Below, piece by piece: positions 17,063 through 26,116 of a stretch of DNA of 64,000 bases (its first letter is position 1; each line of letters begins with the position of its first letter). Made by a program: the position numbers and the translations under genes. Below the pieces are notes generated by a model, which worked only from the letters and a program-made list of their open reading frames with translations, had not been told where the DNA came from and made no database searches. The stretch comes from Spongorhabdus nitratireducens (GTDB lineage: Bacteria; Pseudomonadota; Gammaproteobacteria; Pseudomonadales; Endozoicomonadaceae), in NCBI GenBank assembly GCA_947387575.1, contig CANDOC010000001.1, positions 806,001 to 870,000 of the forward strand. Direction: 5' to 3'.

Positions 17063-19845
17063 TGGATCTGGAAGATCTCAAGGCCCGTATCGACCTGCAT
17101 CAACTGGCGCAATTACTGGATATGCGCCGGGCCAGTGGTTCGATTCAGGGTAATGCCAGTTATCACTCACCGGTCAGGGAAGACCGTCATCCATCCGTAT
17201 CCATCTATCGCCGTAACGGCCACCAGCGCTGGAAAGATCACGCCACCGGCGAAGGTGGTAGCTGTATTGATCTGGTTATCTATGCCGGCAAAGCCACAAC
17301 GGTGGCCGAAGCCAGTCAGTGGCTGCACGACGCTTTTGCTATACCTTACGACCCTGGCGGTGGAAGTTATCAGTCTGCAACAGAGCCGCAAAGTAAAGAA
17401 GAATGGCTGGCCGAACGCTGTCTGGTTAATGCTGAAGCGGTACAACCCTATTTAATCGAACAACGCAGTATCAGCCCGGCCGTTATTGCAAAGGCCGGTG
17501 ATCACAAAACGCTGGGATATTCTGACTACACCAGCAGCAAACCCGCCGGCGAAGTATTTCACGGTGGCCCGGCAGCCGCTTTTATCTGCCGAAACTCCGC
17601 CAATAAAACAGTAACCGCGATCGAGTATCGATATATTGATGCGGCACTGAATGGCGGTATCAAGAATCACTGCCATGGTCACAAGGGCAGCGCCTTCTGG
17701 TGTCTCGATCCAACAGCCGTCGCCTCAGCCCATACTATTGTGGTTGTCGAATCCGCTATTAATGCCCTGAGTGTTGAAACGGCTATCGCCCAATATCCTC
17801 AGTTAGCTGGCTGGACCACACTGGCCACTTTAGGCGCCAGTAATCTGCATGAAAAGGACTGGACCCGGCTGGCCGGCAAGCGGGTATTGATTGCCATGGA
17901 TAATGATCAGCCGGATAGCCGCCCCGGCCCACGTCAGGGATTAAAACCCGGCGCAACAGCAGCCTGGGCACTGCATGAACGATTGTTAAACCTGAATATT
18001 GCCGCCCATCTACTGGATCACAGTGAATGGCAGGGACTGAATGATCTGAATGATGTGTTACAGCAACAAGGGGTTGATGCCGTCTACCGGCTGTTGCATA
18101 AAACCGAACCCTGGCTGATTCCCGGGGTTAATGGCCATCCCGGCAAGGGCCGGGGCCGGTTATGGCTGCCGTCCCATGATTACAGTCGTTACAGCCAGTT
18201 TCGTATTCAGGAAGACTTTACCTGTTATCAGCGCCAGGTGACTGACCGTACCGGTGAACAGCAGACCATTACCGAAGACTTGTGTGGGTTCCGGCTGGCC
18301 GCCCTGTCACGGATTCATATTCAAAGTGCAGCGGCCACAATGAGTGGCCGCCCGGATAATCAGCCGGCAGTAGTGTTTGCGGCCAGCATTCAGACCCCAC
18401 GCCACGGCAACCGGCTGGTACGACAGGTTATTGCGGATGACCAGCTGTATAATCTGGAGCGCTGGCGCAGTATTGGCGGCGCTATCTATAAACCTGTACC
18501 GTTTACCCGCATGCTGAATATTCTCGAGCGGGCAACCAATATTGGCAGCCGGGATGCAATTAACTTTGTCGGACTGGCCTGGCGCAATGGGCAACCCGCC
18601 GTAAACCAGGGGCCGGACTGTTACTTCAGTGAACCGGATCGACAATGCCCTTATTACAATCTGCAGTTCCCTTCCGGGCCAATCGCTAATGCCCGCCGGG
18701 TACTATTGGCCTGGCAGCAGACCTTTAAGGCCAATGCCGCGACCTTGCTACTGCTCTGGAGTCTGGGCGCTCACCTCAAGGCCTATCTCGGGTTCTGGCC
18801 CCATATGGTGCTGCAGGCGGATAAAGGTGCCGGTAAATCCACCCTGATCAAACAACTGGAACAGTCTATTGGCTTTACCATGTTTTCCGGCCAGAGCCTG
18901 CATACCGAGTTCCGGCTGGTCACCTCAGTGTCCCATACCTCTCACCCTGTGGGCTGGGAAGAATTGTCAGCCCGTCGGGCTGAAGTGATAGACCGCGCTG
19001 TCGCCCTGCTGCAGGAGACCTATCAGTACACGATTACCCGTCGCGGCCCCGAGATGACGGAATATGTCCTCTGTGCCCCGGTATTGCTGGCCGGTGAAGA
19101 TGTACCGGTGCAGTCATTGCTGGGCAAGGTGGTCCGCACCGAACTCGAAAAGAAAGGTGAGTTGCTGCCGAACAGCCTGCCCTGCTTTCCGGTTAAAGAG
19201 TGGCTCGATTTTCTGATCACAATACCGGCACAACAGATAAAGGACCGATACCAGCAACAGCTGCTGCATCTCAGCCAGTACTGTTCGACAGACAGCCAGG
19301 ATAACAGTGTCGCCCGCATGGTCGGCAACTATGCGGCGCTGGCCACCAGCTGGCAGCTGCTCTGTGAGTTCAGTGGACTGTCACCTCATCAGGGTAATAC
19401 CGTCAGAGATCTGCTGAAGGCCATGAACACCCATGTACTGGAAACCCATAATGACCGTGAACCCTGGGTCTGGATTATGGAAATTATTCTTGGGGAAATA
19501 GACGCCGGTCATTACCTGCGCCCGTTCCGCTATGAGCTGCACGGCGATGACTGTCTGCTGTTTATCCGTACCCCGCATATTATGCAGCATCTGAGCCAGA
19601 CACCGGCCCTGCGCAGCAAGTACGACGCACTACCGGTAAAGACAGACCGGGCGCTTAAAAAGCAGTTGCTGAAAGCCGGGGTGCTGAGTCAGGAAAACGA
19701 GGACCGCGAGCGAAGAATCAACGGCCAGCGCTGCGCCCATATGAGCGGCCTGTCGCTGGCAGTGCTGGAACAATACGGCTTAAGCCCGATGCTGCCGGAT
19801 GATCCGGTGTTTCTGAATAACCGCCATAACCTGCCACCCACCTGA
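17059..19845 (+). CDS. Satellite-type primase-helicase (TOPRIM, DUF927-like)
   Basis: A 928-residue replication protein. Residues about 30-95 resemble the CHC2 primase domain (SYHSPVREDRHPS, WKDHATGEGGSCIDLV) but without a full zinc cluster. A TOPRIM domain follows: VVVESAINAL near 227-236 and the metal-binding AMDNDQPD near 278-285, then DLNDVL. The C-terminal half is a helicase-like ATPase with Walker A DKGAGKSTLI near 587-596 and a downstream GEDV segment. This arrangement is typical of integrated satellites and conjugative islands, priming and unwinding the element's own origin. A second possible start, ATG 17062, is in frame. Confidence 0.85.
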   Translation: MMDLEDLKARIDLHQLAQLLDMRRASGSIQGNASYHSPVREDRHPSVSIYRRNGHQRWKDHATGEGGSCIDLVIYAGKATTVAEASQWLHDAFAIPYDPGGGSYQSATEPQSKEEWLAERCLVNAEAVQPYLIEQRSISPAVIAKAGDHKTLGYSDYTSSKPAGEVFHGGPAAAFICRNSANKTVTAIEYRYIDAALNGGIKNHCHGHKGSAFWCLDPTAVASAHTIVVVESAINALSVETAIAQYPQLAGWTTLATLGASNLHEKDWTRLAGKRVLIAMDNDQPDSRPGPRQGLKPGATAAWALHERLLNLNIAAHLLDHSEWQGLNDLNDVLQQQGVDAVYRLLHKTEPWLIPGVNGHPGKGRGRLWLPSHDYSRYSQFRIQEDFTCYQRQVTDRTGEQQTITEDLCGFRLAALSRIHIQSAAATMSGRPDNQPAVVFAASIQTPRHGNRLVRQVIADDQLYNLERWRSIGGAIYKPVPFTRMLNILERATNIGSRDAINFVGLAWRNGQPAVNQGPDCYFSEPDRQCPYYNLQFPSGPIANARRVLLAWQQTFKANAATLLLLWSLGAHLKAYLGFWPHMVLQADKGAGKSTLIKQLEQSIGFTMFSGQSLHTEFRLVTSVSHTSHPVGWEELSARRAEVIDRAVALLQETYQYTITRRGPEMTEYVLCAPVLLAGEDVPVQSLLGKVVRTELEKKGELLPNSLPCFPVKEWLDFLITIPAQQIKDRYQQQLLHLSQYCSTDSQDNSVARMVGNYAALATSWQLLCEFSGLSPHQGNTVRDLLKAMNTHVLETHNDREPWVWIMEIILGEIDAGHYLRPFRYELHGDDCLLFIRTPHIMQHLSQTPALRSKYDALPVKTDRALKKQLLKAGVLSQENEDRERRINGQRCAHMSGLSLAVLEQYGLSPMLPDDPVFLNNRHNLPPT

Positions 19846-19860
19846 TAACGGAGCCTGGCC

Positions 19861-20118
19861 ATGCTGACCACCGAACTGATGCTCTACGGCAAATACCGCA
19901 AGCCGGTGATTCATCTGAGTGAATGCTGCGATGATGTGCTGGGGCTGTGTTACAAGAATGCCCGCGAAGCCGCCCGGCGCGGTGAGCTGCCATTTCCGAT
20001 TATCCGCACCCGGGATACCCGTAATGCCCCGTATCTGGTGCATATTCGGGACCTGGCGAGGTATCTGGATAAGGCTTTTGAGCAGGCGAGAAAGAAGCCC
20101 AGTAGCAACAACATATAG
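19861..20118 (+). CDS. Pyocin activator PrtN-like protein
   Basis: An 85-residue protein closely patterned on PrtN: an LLxxxYRKPVIHLxExCxD opening, NAREAARRGELPFPIIRT in the middle and PYLVHIRDLARYLD near the end. In Pseudomonas aeruginosa PrtN switches on pyocin genes; in satellites PrtN-family proteins act like AlpA or excisionase-type regulators. A GGAG site precedes the start, 15 bp after the primase stop, so it ends that operon. Its targets cannot be named from sequence; the nearby injection-system genes are one possibility. Confidence 0.8.
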   Translation: MLTTELMLYGKYRKPVIHLSECCDDVLGLCYKNAREAARRGELPFPIIRTRDTRNAPYLVHIRDLARYLDKAFEQARKKPSSNNI

Positions 20119-20277
20119 ACTTGCACGAACCTAGAAACTATCAAAACGATTGATTTCAAGATGTACTGCCCTATTTTGTTGCTTATCTATAAAGGGTTAT
20201 GTGAATAATGACTCAGACAGGCTCTAGTCGGCCTACATCCTGAGTATTTTGATTACAACGCTATAGAATCGTATTAA

Positions 20278-20706
20278 ATGGCTGCACATACCAAAAAAGT
20301 AACTATTGCAAGAGAGCAGTTAGAAGACGCCATAGAACTGTTTTTAGATAAGCGATATATATCAGCATTAACTCTACTTGGTGCTGTAGACATTATTTTT
20401 AATGAAGAAATAAAGAGGAAAAAAGGCATAGACATAGATGAACAACTCTGGGAAAGAAATAATAGAATTCGCTCAAAGTTTGGCGTTCAGCATATGTCAA
20501 AAAGCAAATACATCTCTGGTCACAGAAAAGCTTATAATTCTGTAAAGCATTATGATCATAAGGATAAATCAGACAGACAATATATTGAGCCTTTTGCTGA
20601 AGCATTCATGCTTATCCAGCCCGCCATAGCAAAGGCTGATTTTTTAGAATTGAAGTATAAAAATCGCTCAAAATACATGGATTGGTATAAAAAACACTGG
20701 GAATAG
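20278..20706 (+). CDS. Orphan HEPN-like protein
   Basis: A 142-residue, mostly helical and Lys-rich protein. The first helices (LEDAIELFLDKRYISALTLLGAVDIIF) and a later GHRKAYNSVKHYDHKD resemble HEPN-domain proteins, in which Arg and His of an R-x4-6-H motif cut RNA; here the spacing is R-x7-H, so activity is doubtful. AT content is higher than in the neighbouring satellite genes, suggesting separate acquisition. No antitoxin partner adjoins. The start lacks a clear ribosome-binding site. The HEPN call is by eye and low confidence. Confidence 0.55.
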   Translation: MAAHTKKVTIAREQLEDAIELFLDKRYISALTLLGAVDIIFNEEIKRKKGIDIDEQLWERNNRIRSKFGVQHMSKSKYISGHRKAYNSVKHYDHKDKSDRQYIEPFAEAFMLIQPAIAKADFLELKYKNRSKYMDWYKKHWE

Positions 20707-20802
20707 TGTGCCCAATAGGGCAAGCCTTGACCACCCTTAAACTGAGACACTGATTTGCCGAAATAATCTTAAATAACCGGCAAGCATGGACAGTGGACAG
20801 GG

Positions 20803-22284
20803 ATGAACAATTTTACCATCGGTACCAGTGGCTATTCGTCAATCCTGAATATCAGGGCTCTGACGCTCTATTTTGGGCTGATATTTGGTCTGCTGGGGTT
20901 TTCACCGGCGGCGGTATCACTGGTCTGCTCCGGCGATAAAGCCACTTACCCGGTTGAGTTTAATGATCCCGCACTTGCCGGGCAGCCGGGTAATCAATTC
21001 AGAGTCACCCGGTTTGAGCACCTGGGCAACAATATGTATGCGCTGAAAGTGGCGCCGCTGGCACATAATGTCAATCCCGACCAGGGGACTGAAAACTGGC
21101 AGGGCGCCCTGCTCTGGGTACAGTTGCAGGCGGAAGACCGGCCGATCATGAAGATTGTGCGCAGTGTATCTCTGCAGGACATCCATAAAAAACTGCCAGC
21201 TTATGAGGATGTGACTCTCCGTTTCTTCAGACAGCTGGTTCCCTACAGCGACGGTTCATTTACCGTGCTATACACCGGACGTGCCGCAAGACTGAAACCC
21301 CAGCCACCACAGGAAAGCGGGCAAATTTATCTGGCACGCTTTGATGCTGAACAGAAACTGTTATGGGATCAGGCCGTTTTTAGCAATGACTTCGGGTTAG
21401 GCGTTTATAAAATCATGCGATTCCCGGCCAGCGATGATAATCCGCAGGCCACGGTTATGCTTTCAGGCATTCCCCGGGAGAGAATTTCTGTTGCTGCGGT
21501 ACAAAAGATCGGGGATGAGGCAGAACATTTCCGAATGAGAGTATTTGATGTGACGGGTTCAGTTGTTGCGAATGAGGCACTGGTAGATGGTGTTACTGCC
21601 ATCGGGCTGATAGAAGGATCCAACGGGGGCTACATGGAATCCTCAATCGTCCAGCACGGCCCCATGCGTCGTCCGGTGATAGTATTTCACGAGCCATACA
21701 CACAGACAAACGCATCGATTGCACCTGGTACCTTATTCAGACAGCCCAAGCATCTGGCCGCATCTTACGGCAATAAAGCACGACTCCTTATCCCGGAGGC
21801 CAGAATCCTGCTGCAGACAATGACCGTCAGCATGTCACCGACAGCCGGTGCCCGACGGGATTCATCGGTTTCACTGGGGTTTGGTGCGCTTGGCACCGGT
21901 GCTGCAGGGCTGCAGCAACTGCCCTGGTCACGTGAGCTGAGGATTGCCAGTATTAACCCCGGAGATTATCCAAATGATCAGTGGGAAGACATTTTCAACA
22001 GCGTAGCAAGTATCAGCTACCTGGGTGATCAGGAGATTCTGGTGCGGGACGGCTGGCAGTTTTATCTGCATAACCTGCAGACAGGTGCGCTGATTAGAGA
22101 AGGTTTGTTCAGTTATGGCCTCGGTATTGATGATCCACAACGGGCTGAGTCCAGCTTTCCAGCGACGGTTACCCTGAGTGCCCCGGATAGTAGTCAGACT
22201 GACTATGAAGAAGCAGTCGCCTGGGTTAATGGCAAAGGTCAGCTTGAGATGGGCATGTGTTCATTTGATGATGAAGAAATGTAG
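20803..22284 (+). CDS. Exported protein, beta-propeller-like
   Basis: A 493-residue protein with an N-terminal hydrophobic stretch (about 16-41, IRALTLYFGLIFGLLGFSP) then AAVSLVC, read as a signal peptide or anchor. The rest is beta-rich, with repeated pattern elements such as GSFTVLYTGRAA and DQEILVRDGWQFYLHNLQTG, consistent with a WD/NHL-type propeller. A signal-bearing 526-residue protein of similar style is encoded at 42189. Function unknown. The start is ATG 20803 after GGACAGGG. Confidence 0.65.
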   Translation: MNNFTIGTSGYSSILNIRALTLYFGLIFGLLGFSPAAVSLVCSGDKATYPVEFNDPALAGQPGNQFRVTRFEHLGNNMYALKVAPLAHNVNPDQGTENWQGALLWVQLQAEDRPIMKIVRSVSLQDIHKKLPAYEDVTLRFFRQLVPYSDGSFTVLYTGRAARLKPQPPQESGQIYLARFDAEQKLLWDQAVFSNDFGLGVYKIMRFPASDDNPQATVMLSGIPRERISVAAVQKIGDEAEHFRMRVFDVTGSVVANEALVDGVTAIGLIEGSNGGYMESSIVQHGPMRRPVIVFHEPYTQTNASIAPGTLFRQPKHLAASYGNKARLLIPEARILLQTMTVSMSPTAGARRDSSVSLGFGALGTGAAGLQQLPWSRELRIASINPGDYPNDQWEDIFNSVASISYLGDQEILVRDGWQFYLHNLQTGALIREGLFSYGLGIDDPQRAESSFPATVTLSAPDSSQTDYEEAVAWVNGKGQLEMGMCSFDDEEM

Positions 22285-22301
22285 TCAGGCATGTCAATGA
22301 A

Positions 22302-22322
22302 GTCATGTCTTTCTGGCATGAC
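22302..22322 (+). terminator. Short hairpin GTCATG/CATGAC
   Basis: A 6-bp perfect stem with a 9-nt loop, 18 bases after the stop of the 493-residue gene. Weak as a terminator because no T run follows. The gap 22285-22730 otherwise holds the module at 22420 and a CCCGG/CCGGG hairpin at 22648-22663. Confidence 0.35.
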
Positions 22323-22419
22323 CGGCAGCCATCACCGCATCACTTGATATCTGTTTCATACCTGAGAAATGGCTTAATGTCGTTTCTCCAGATTTTCGCC
22401 CTGCAATTTGATTTAGACC

Positions 22420-22522
22420 ATAATACCATCCCCCTTGACATGCTAGGATACTCACAGTAGACGACACAAACCATCACAAAAATGTATAGCAAGGAAAGCT
22501 GTCGTGGTGGGGGCGGTAGCGT
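22420..22522 (+). promoter_or_regulatory. Dispersed promoter-leader module, copy A
   Basis: ATAATACCA, then 12 bp, then an extended -10-like TGCTAGGAT, then 9 bp, then AGACGACAC. The leader continues to GGGGGCGGTAGCGT at 22509-22522. Within it ACGACA pairs with TGTCGT, and CCATCAC with GTGGTGG. Three more copies with the same spacing exist at 24835, 43925 and 49100. It lies about 200 bp upstream of the lipoprotein gene at 22731. Confidence 0.65.
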
Positions 22523-22730
22523 ACCCAAAATAGTGCGGCCCAGGAGCAAGCTTTGAAGAACGCTCTTCCATAGCAAGAAAACAATATAGATACCCCCCTA
22601 TCACTCTGATTTTGCGTAGAAAAACCAGCCAGCCTCCGACATAACAGCCCGGAAACTACCGGGTGAAATCACAAAAATACTAAAGAAGCATAATTCGAAT
22701 AAAAACACCTGAAACAGAGGGGAATTTCTC

Positions 22731-23729
22731 ATGAATAAGAACAGATGCCTTATTGCTCTCAGCATATCTCTTTTAATTGGAGGCTGCGCATCAACCTCAG
22801 ATTATTCAGAGTCAATTTTACGACTCGATAAAGCTATTAACGACTCTGCAACAACAATTCAGGCCATCGATACCGATATTACTGCAAAAAATAATGCAAA
22901 ATTAAAAGAAAAAATCATTTCAGGGGAGCTTCTTCTTGAAACGGCAAAGGGTGAATGCGCGGCAGGCACAAACTCATGTTCACTGACAGTCCATGAAGCC
23001 AGAGACGGTGAGAACACTCTGGTCAGCAGCTACCCAATCCAGTCAAGCATGCCAAAAGGACTGAAGGCTCTTGATATGGTGAAAACCTATGCCGGCAGGC
23101 TTAAATCGATAGTCGAAGCAGATACCGCAGCAAAAGTAGTCGCCAGTGCTAATGCCACTCTGGGAAGTCTGGAACAAATGACGAACCAGCTGGCAAAGGA
23201 AAACCGAAGCACTCACAGCAGCGTAAACAAAATCACAGAATATAAGAAACCCGTAATGGGTGTTATTGAGTGGGTCACGGATAAATATGTGGAACGGGTA
23301 AAAGTGGAAGCGCTGGCCCAAACCACACAGGATGCCCACCTTGTCATTCAGGATCTGACTGCATTTTACGCCACAGCAGCACAAAGTCAGAAACTTGCCA
23401 AATTTGCCGGGCAACATACAGTGTTTATGAAGAAACAGGAAACCTATGATGACAGCTCTGCCACTTCAAAATCTGTAGATGCTTATGTTTCTGCGGCTGC
23501 CGATTATGATGTTGCACTCAAAGCACAGACAGCCAACCCGCTGAAAGCATTTGAGGCAGCGCATGAAGCGCTGATGAAACAGCTTAATGGCGTATCTGAT
23601 GAACAAGCAACACTGGTCGAAGTGGCATCTGCTTTAGATCAGCTTGAACAGGAAGTCAGTAAAATCAAGGCGTTGATCGATGCCTTTAAAAATAACAAAA
23701 AAGAAACAAATAAAGGAGATCAGTCATGA
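22731..23729 (+). CDS. Lipoprotein with helical body
   Basis: A 332-residue protein with a lipoprotein signal (LLIGGCAST, lipid-modified Cys near residue 19). The mature part is mostly alpha-helical and Ala/Lys/Glu rich, with a Lys-rich C-terminus and long helices at about 130-165 and 250-325. GAGGGGAATTTCTC precedes the start. Its stop overlaps the start of the next gene (ATGA at 23726), so the two products are coupled and may form a complex. Periplasmic face of a membrane is likely; no family recognised. Confidence 0.7.
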   Translation: MNKNRCLIALSISLLIGGCASTSDYSESILRLDKAINDSATTIQAIDTDITAKNNAKLKEKIISGELLLETAKGECAAGTNSCSLTVHEARDGENTLVSSYPIQSSMPKGLKALDMVKTYAGRLKSIVEADTAAKVVASANATLGSLEQMTNQLAKENRSTHSSVNKITEYKKPVMGVIEWVTDKYVERVKVEALAQTTQDAHLVIQDLTAFYATAAQSQKLAKFAGQHTVFMKKQETYDDSSATSKSVDAYVSAAADYDVALKAQTANPLKAFEAAHEALMKQLNGVSDEQATLVEVASALDQLEQEVSKIKALIDAFKNNKKETNKGDQS

Positions 23730-24133
23730 CAACCATTGCTGAAGTCAGGGAGTGCTTTGAAATTGAGCTGCATGCCATTTTTGCACTGGATCAGGCTCTT
23801 GCTGCAGAACGTTCGGCGCTGAAGCGAAAAGCATTTGCGCAATCAAGAAAGCTAACAGATCAGGAGGTAAAGCGCCGTAAAGAAATTGTAGCCACACGGG
23901 TAGAGTTGGCCGAAGCAATAGAGGCTCTGGCGCTGGACACAGTAGACGCTCTGGAGAATGCTTCTGATGTTGACAGTTTGCTTGCCAATATCGGAGCAAT
24001 CAATCAACAGCTTGAAGATGATTTAGACCACTTGAAACAACTCCAGAAAAACGCAGAACAAGCACAAAAAGTTGCAGAAGGCATGGCTGCGGTTGTAGAC
24101 AAACTCATTGCCCTGAAAGGCGTACTGACTTAA
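23726..24133 (+). CDS. Coiled-coil protein coupled to the lipoprotein
   Basis: A 135-residue protein without signal peptide, almost wholly helical: Glu/Arg/Leu-rich segments (about 5-75) and a second coiled-coil block (about 80-132). AAGGAG precedes its ATG inside the upstream gene. The one-base-shifted overlap with the lipoprotein implies stoichiometric production. A cytoplasmic partner of a membrane lipoprotein is odd, so it may act before export or be unrelated in location. Function unknown. Confidence 0.65.
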   Translation: MTTIAEVRECFEIELHAIFALDQALAAERSALKRKAFAQSRKLTDQEVKRRKEIVATRVELAEAIEALALDTVDALENASDVDSLLANIGAINQQLEDDLDHLKQLQKNAEQAQKVAEGMAAVVDKLIALKGVLT

Positions 24134-24160
24134 CCAAGACGCTTCAGTAAACGCCCATGG

Positions 24161-24204
24161 ATCACGATACTCTCACTATTTTTTGAAGTGCCGGGTATCG
24201 TGAT
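24161..24204. terminator. 10-bp perfect inverted repeat
   Basis: ATCACGATAC (24161-24170) and GTATCGTGAT (24195-24204) are exact complements around a 24-nt loop containing a T run. It lies 27 bp after the coiled-coil gene and is a plausible terminator or operator. Confidence 0.5.
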
Positions 24205-24318
24205 TCAAATATTGGATAAAGTCCCGAGGCTGGAGAGGTTCTAAAAAATGATGATCTCTGGTTTATGGCATAACCTCGATACGGGAAAAGACAGATAAAA
24301 AATCAACAGGACGAAGGA

Positions 24319-24726
24319 ATGAAAAGAACAATAGCGGCGCTTTTTACAGTAATTTTCATATTAACCGGATCACTCGTCATTACTCTTGACTCATATCCGG
24401 ATACAAGCATTGGCCTGTTTCTTATGCCTTTGAAATCTCTGATTTTTGGGGCCCACATGGCAGGATGGATGATCCTGGGCATGATATCCAATTATCTATG
24501 GGATTTGTTCAAGTCTGGAAAAACAATGAAGGATATATATTTGCCAGACTTAATGCTGCCCATATTAGTTTCTCCAATCGTTTTCTTTGGAATATGGTCC
24601 ATGTGGCCTGACAAAAATATCGTATTTGCCCTGAATCTGGTGGCCTTTCAAAACGGTTTTTTTTGGCAGGTTATCCTTAGCAAATCCGGCCCTGTTACAA
24701 CGAAAGTCCCAAACATTACAAGCTAA
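24319..24726 (+). CDS. Small integral membrane protein
   Basis: A 135-residue protein with about four hydrophobic segments (near 5-25, 32-60, 78-98, 103-125) and few charged residues. GACGAAGGA precedes the start. No family recognised. It stands alone between a hairpin-terminated gene pair and the promoter-leader module of the NIPSNAP gene. Confidence 0.6.
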   Translation: MKRTIAALFTVIFILTGSLVITLDSYPDTSIGLFLMPLKSLIFGAHMAGWMILGMISNYLWDLFKSGKTMKDIYLPDLMLPILVSPIVFFGIWSMWPDKNIVFALNLVAFQNGFFWQVILSKSGPVTTKVPNITS

Positions 24727-24834
24727 GACTCTGCTAGCCCTATCGTTAAGTAGACAAATCTTGCCCTCCGGACTTTTCCCTCCAGACTTTCCCTATCCTC
24801 TTCTTCCTAATGCCCACCTGCTCCCATAAACACC

Positions 24835-24944
24835 ATAGTCCCACCTTTTGATCCATGTTAGCATCTCAAACCTAGACGACAGAAGCCGTAGCAGTGAACC
24901 CACCCCCTCGCAGGCCGGGCAATACCCACGGAGGCGGTAGTGTG
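24835..24944 (+). promoter_or_regulatory. Dispersed promoter-leader module, copy B
   Basis: ATAGTCCCA, 12 bp, TGTTAGCAT, 9 bp, AGACGACA, then a leader ending GGAGGCGGTAGTGTG at 24930-24944. The GGAGG is 7 bases before a GTG (24942) that opens a 28-codon frame running past the NIPSNAP start codon in another frame, so a leader peptide is possible. It feeds the gene at 24997. Confidence 0.65.
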
Positions 24945-24996
24945 CCTGTAAAATACGCTTCATCCCCGGCAAACAATAAAAACAACGAGCTTCAGC

Positions 24997-25299
24997 ATGA
25001 TCACTTGCCATGTCCGCTACGTGATTGACCCCGCCAAAACCGTCCAGTTCGAGCGCTATGCCAGGCTCTGGGTTCCGCTGGTCGAAAAGTTTGGCGGCAC
25101 CCATCATGGCTACTTCCTGCCCGGTGAAGGTGCCAACAATATTGCCCTCGCCCTGTTTTCATTTCCCAGTCTGGCTGAGTATGAGCAGTATCGTATTCGC
25201 TCAATGCAGGATGAGGCGTGTCAGGCGGCGTTCAGGTATGCGGAGGATGAGGGTTTTATTGTCAGTTATGAGCGGAGTTTTATGCGGCCTGTGTTGTGA
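24997..25299 (+). CDS. NIPSNAP-family protein
   Basis: A 100-residue ferredoxin-like alpha/beta-barrel protein. The opening ITCHVRYVIDPAKTVQFERYA, the EKFGGTHHGYFLP segment near 30-42 and the SLAEYEQYR segment match bacterial NIPSNAP proteins, which bind small ligands or act as dimeric scaffolds of unclear function. Ribosome binding could come from GAGCTTCAGC. Expression is probably set by the module at 24835. Family call is good; function unknown. Confidence 0.75.
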   Translation: MITCHVRYVIDPAKTVQFERYARLWVPLVEKFGGTHHGYFLPGEGANNIALALFSFPSLAEYEQYRIRSMQDEACQAAFRYAEDEGFIVSYERSFMRPVL

Positions 25300-25395
25300 T
25301 TGAAGCAGTGGCTGGCGAAGGAGGCACAGATAGTTCGTCCATGTAGTTGGGCGACAAATAAACAGCTCGTGAAAAGCGGCATGTGAATTACATGT

Positions 25396-25479
25396 AACAT
25401 AGCCGGTAAAATAACCTGAAGGCCTGCTGTTTACTGGCTTGCAGGGGAGTGTCGGTTGCACACAGATAATATGTTATGC
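25396..25479 (+). repeat. Structured 84-bp repeat, copy 1
   Basis: Almost identical to 27585-27667. The closing stem AACATA/TATGTT surrounds three hairpins: GGT/ACC, CCTGC/GCAGG and GTGT/ACAC, a cloverleaf-like arrangement that both copies keep despite sequence changes in the loops. It ends in GTTATGC, which fits the integron core GTTRRRY, and lies 16 bp before the next start codon. Confidence 0.7.
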
Positions 25480-25495
25480 ATTAAGGAGAAATTTC

Positions 25496-26116
25496 GTGGG
25501 ATTAGCAATATCAAGTAGTGAGTATGCTTACTACCTAAAGGAAGACCCTGAAGGTGCTGAGTGGATGGAAGAAGACTTCAATATCATTAATTCAGCATTA
25601 AAGAAAAACGGAATTTTAGAGCATTCTGAAGCCACCGAAGTGCCAGATGTCGCCATGTCGTCGATTGAGGGCTTTCCTTATAGTTTTTTACACTATTTAA
25701 GAAGGGTTTTTGCTTTAGATAAGTTGGGGAAACCTGTCACGCCAACTAATGGCAACCTTACTACAGAAGATGATAATTTTATAATGGAAGCATCCGAAAT
25801 GTTGGATTCTCATCTGCTTTGCCATTCGGATACTGAAGGATACTACGTTCCCATTGATTTTGATGAGGTGATATTTGATGAGAAGTTACCTGGAGGGATG
25901 TTAGGATCAAGCCAAAGGCTATTTTCAGAAATTCTTAAGGTAGCACATTTAATAGGCATAGAGATTAACGGTAGCGAAATATCCGAATCAACTCATCAAG
26001 AATTGGCGAAAGCAGATGAAAGCCATCCTTATTATATTGAAAGGGTAGTATGGTTTAACTTATTCGAAAATTGTCAGAACAGTATCGAAAACAACACTCT
26101 AATTTCTTTCGGATAG
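25496..26116 (+). CDS. Cassette-type protein of unknown function
   Basis: A 206-residue acidic protein starting at a GTG with an excellent AAGGAG site 8 bases before it; the longer frame from 25439 runs through the structured repeat and is not credible. Features include a GLAISSSEYAYYL opening and IDFDEVIFDEKLPGGMLGSSQRLFSE near 140-165. The style, about 200 residues with an SSxEY start and GGxLGS motif, recalls small immunity- or DUF1877-type proteins of integron arrays, but I cannot assign it. It ends in an A-rich purine tract. Confidence 0.7.
   Translation: MGLAISSSEYAYYLKEDPEGAEWMEEDFNIINSALKKNGILEHSEATEVPDVAMSSIEGFPYSFLHYLRRVFALDKLGKPVTPTNGNLTTEDDNFIMEASEMLDSHLLCHSDTEGYYVPIDFDEVIFDEKLPGGMLGSSQRLFSEILKVAHLIGIEINGSEISESTHQELAKADESHPYYIERVVWFNLFENCQNSIENNTLISFG

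Noticed and set aside
14358-20118. Complete prophage
   Set aside because: No capsid, portal, terminase, lysis or integrase gene is visible; only replication and control genes.
22420-22522. Promoter-leader module read as a GEMM or guanidine riboswitch
   Set aside because: Remembered consensus cores of c-di-GMP-I, guanidine-II and guanidine-III do not align; only GGTAG is shared.
25396-25479. Structured repeat read as a tRNA gene
   Set aside because: Three hairpins fit a cloverleaf shape, but there is no CCA-ready acceptor stem of seven pairs, no TTCRANY loop and the middle loop is too long.
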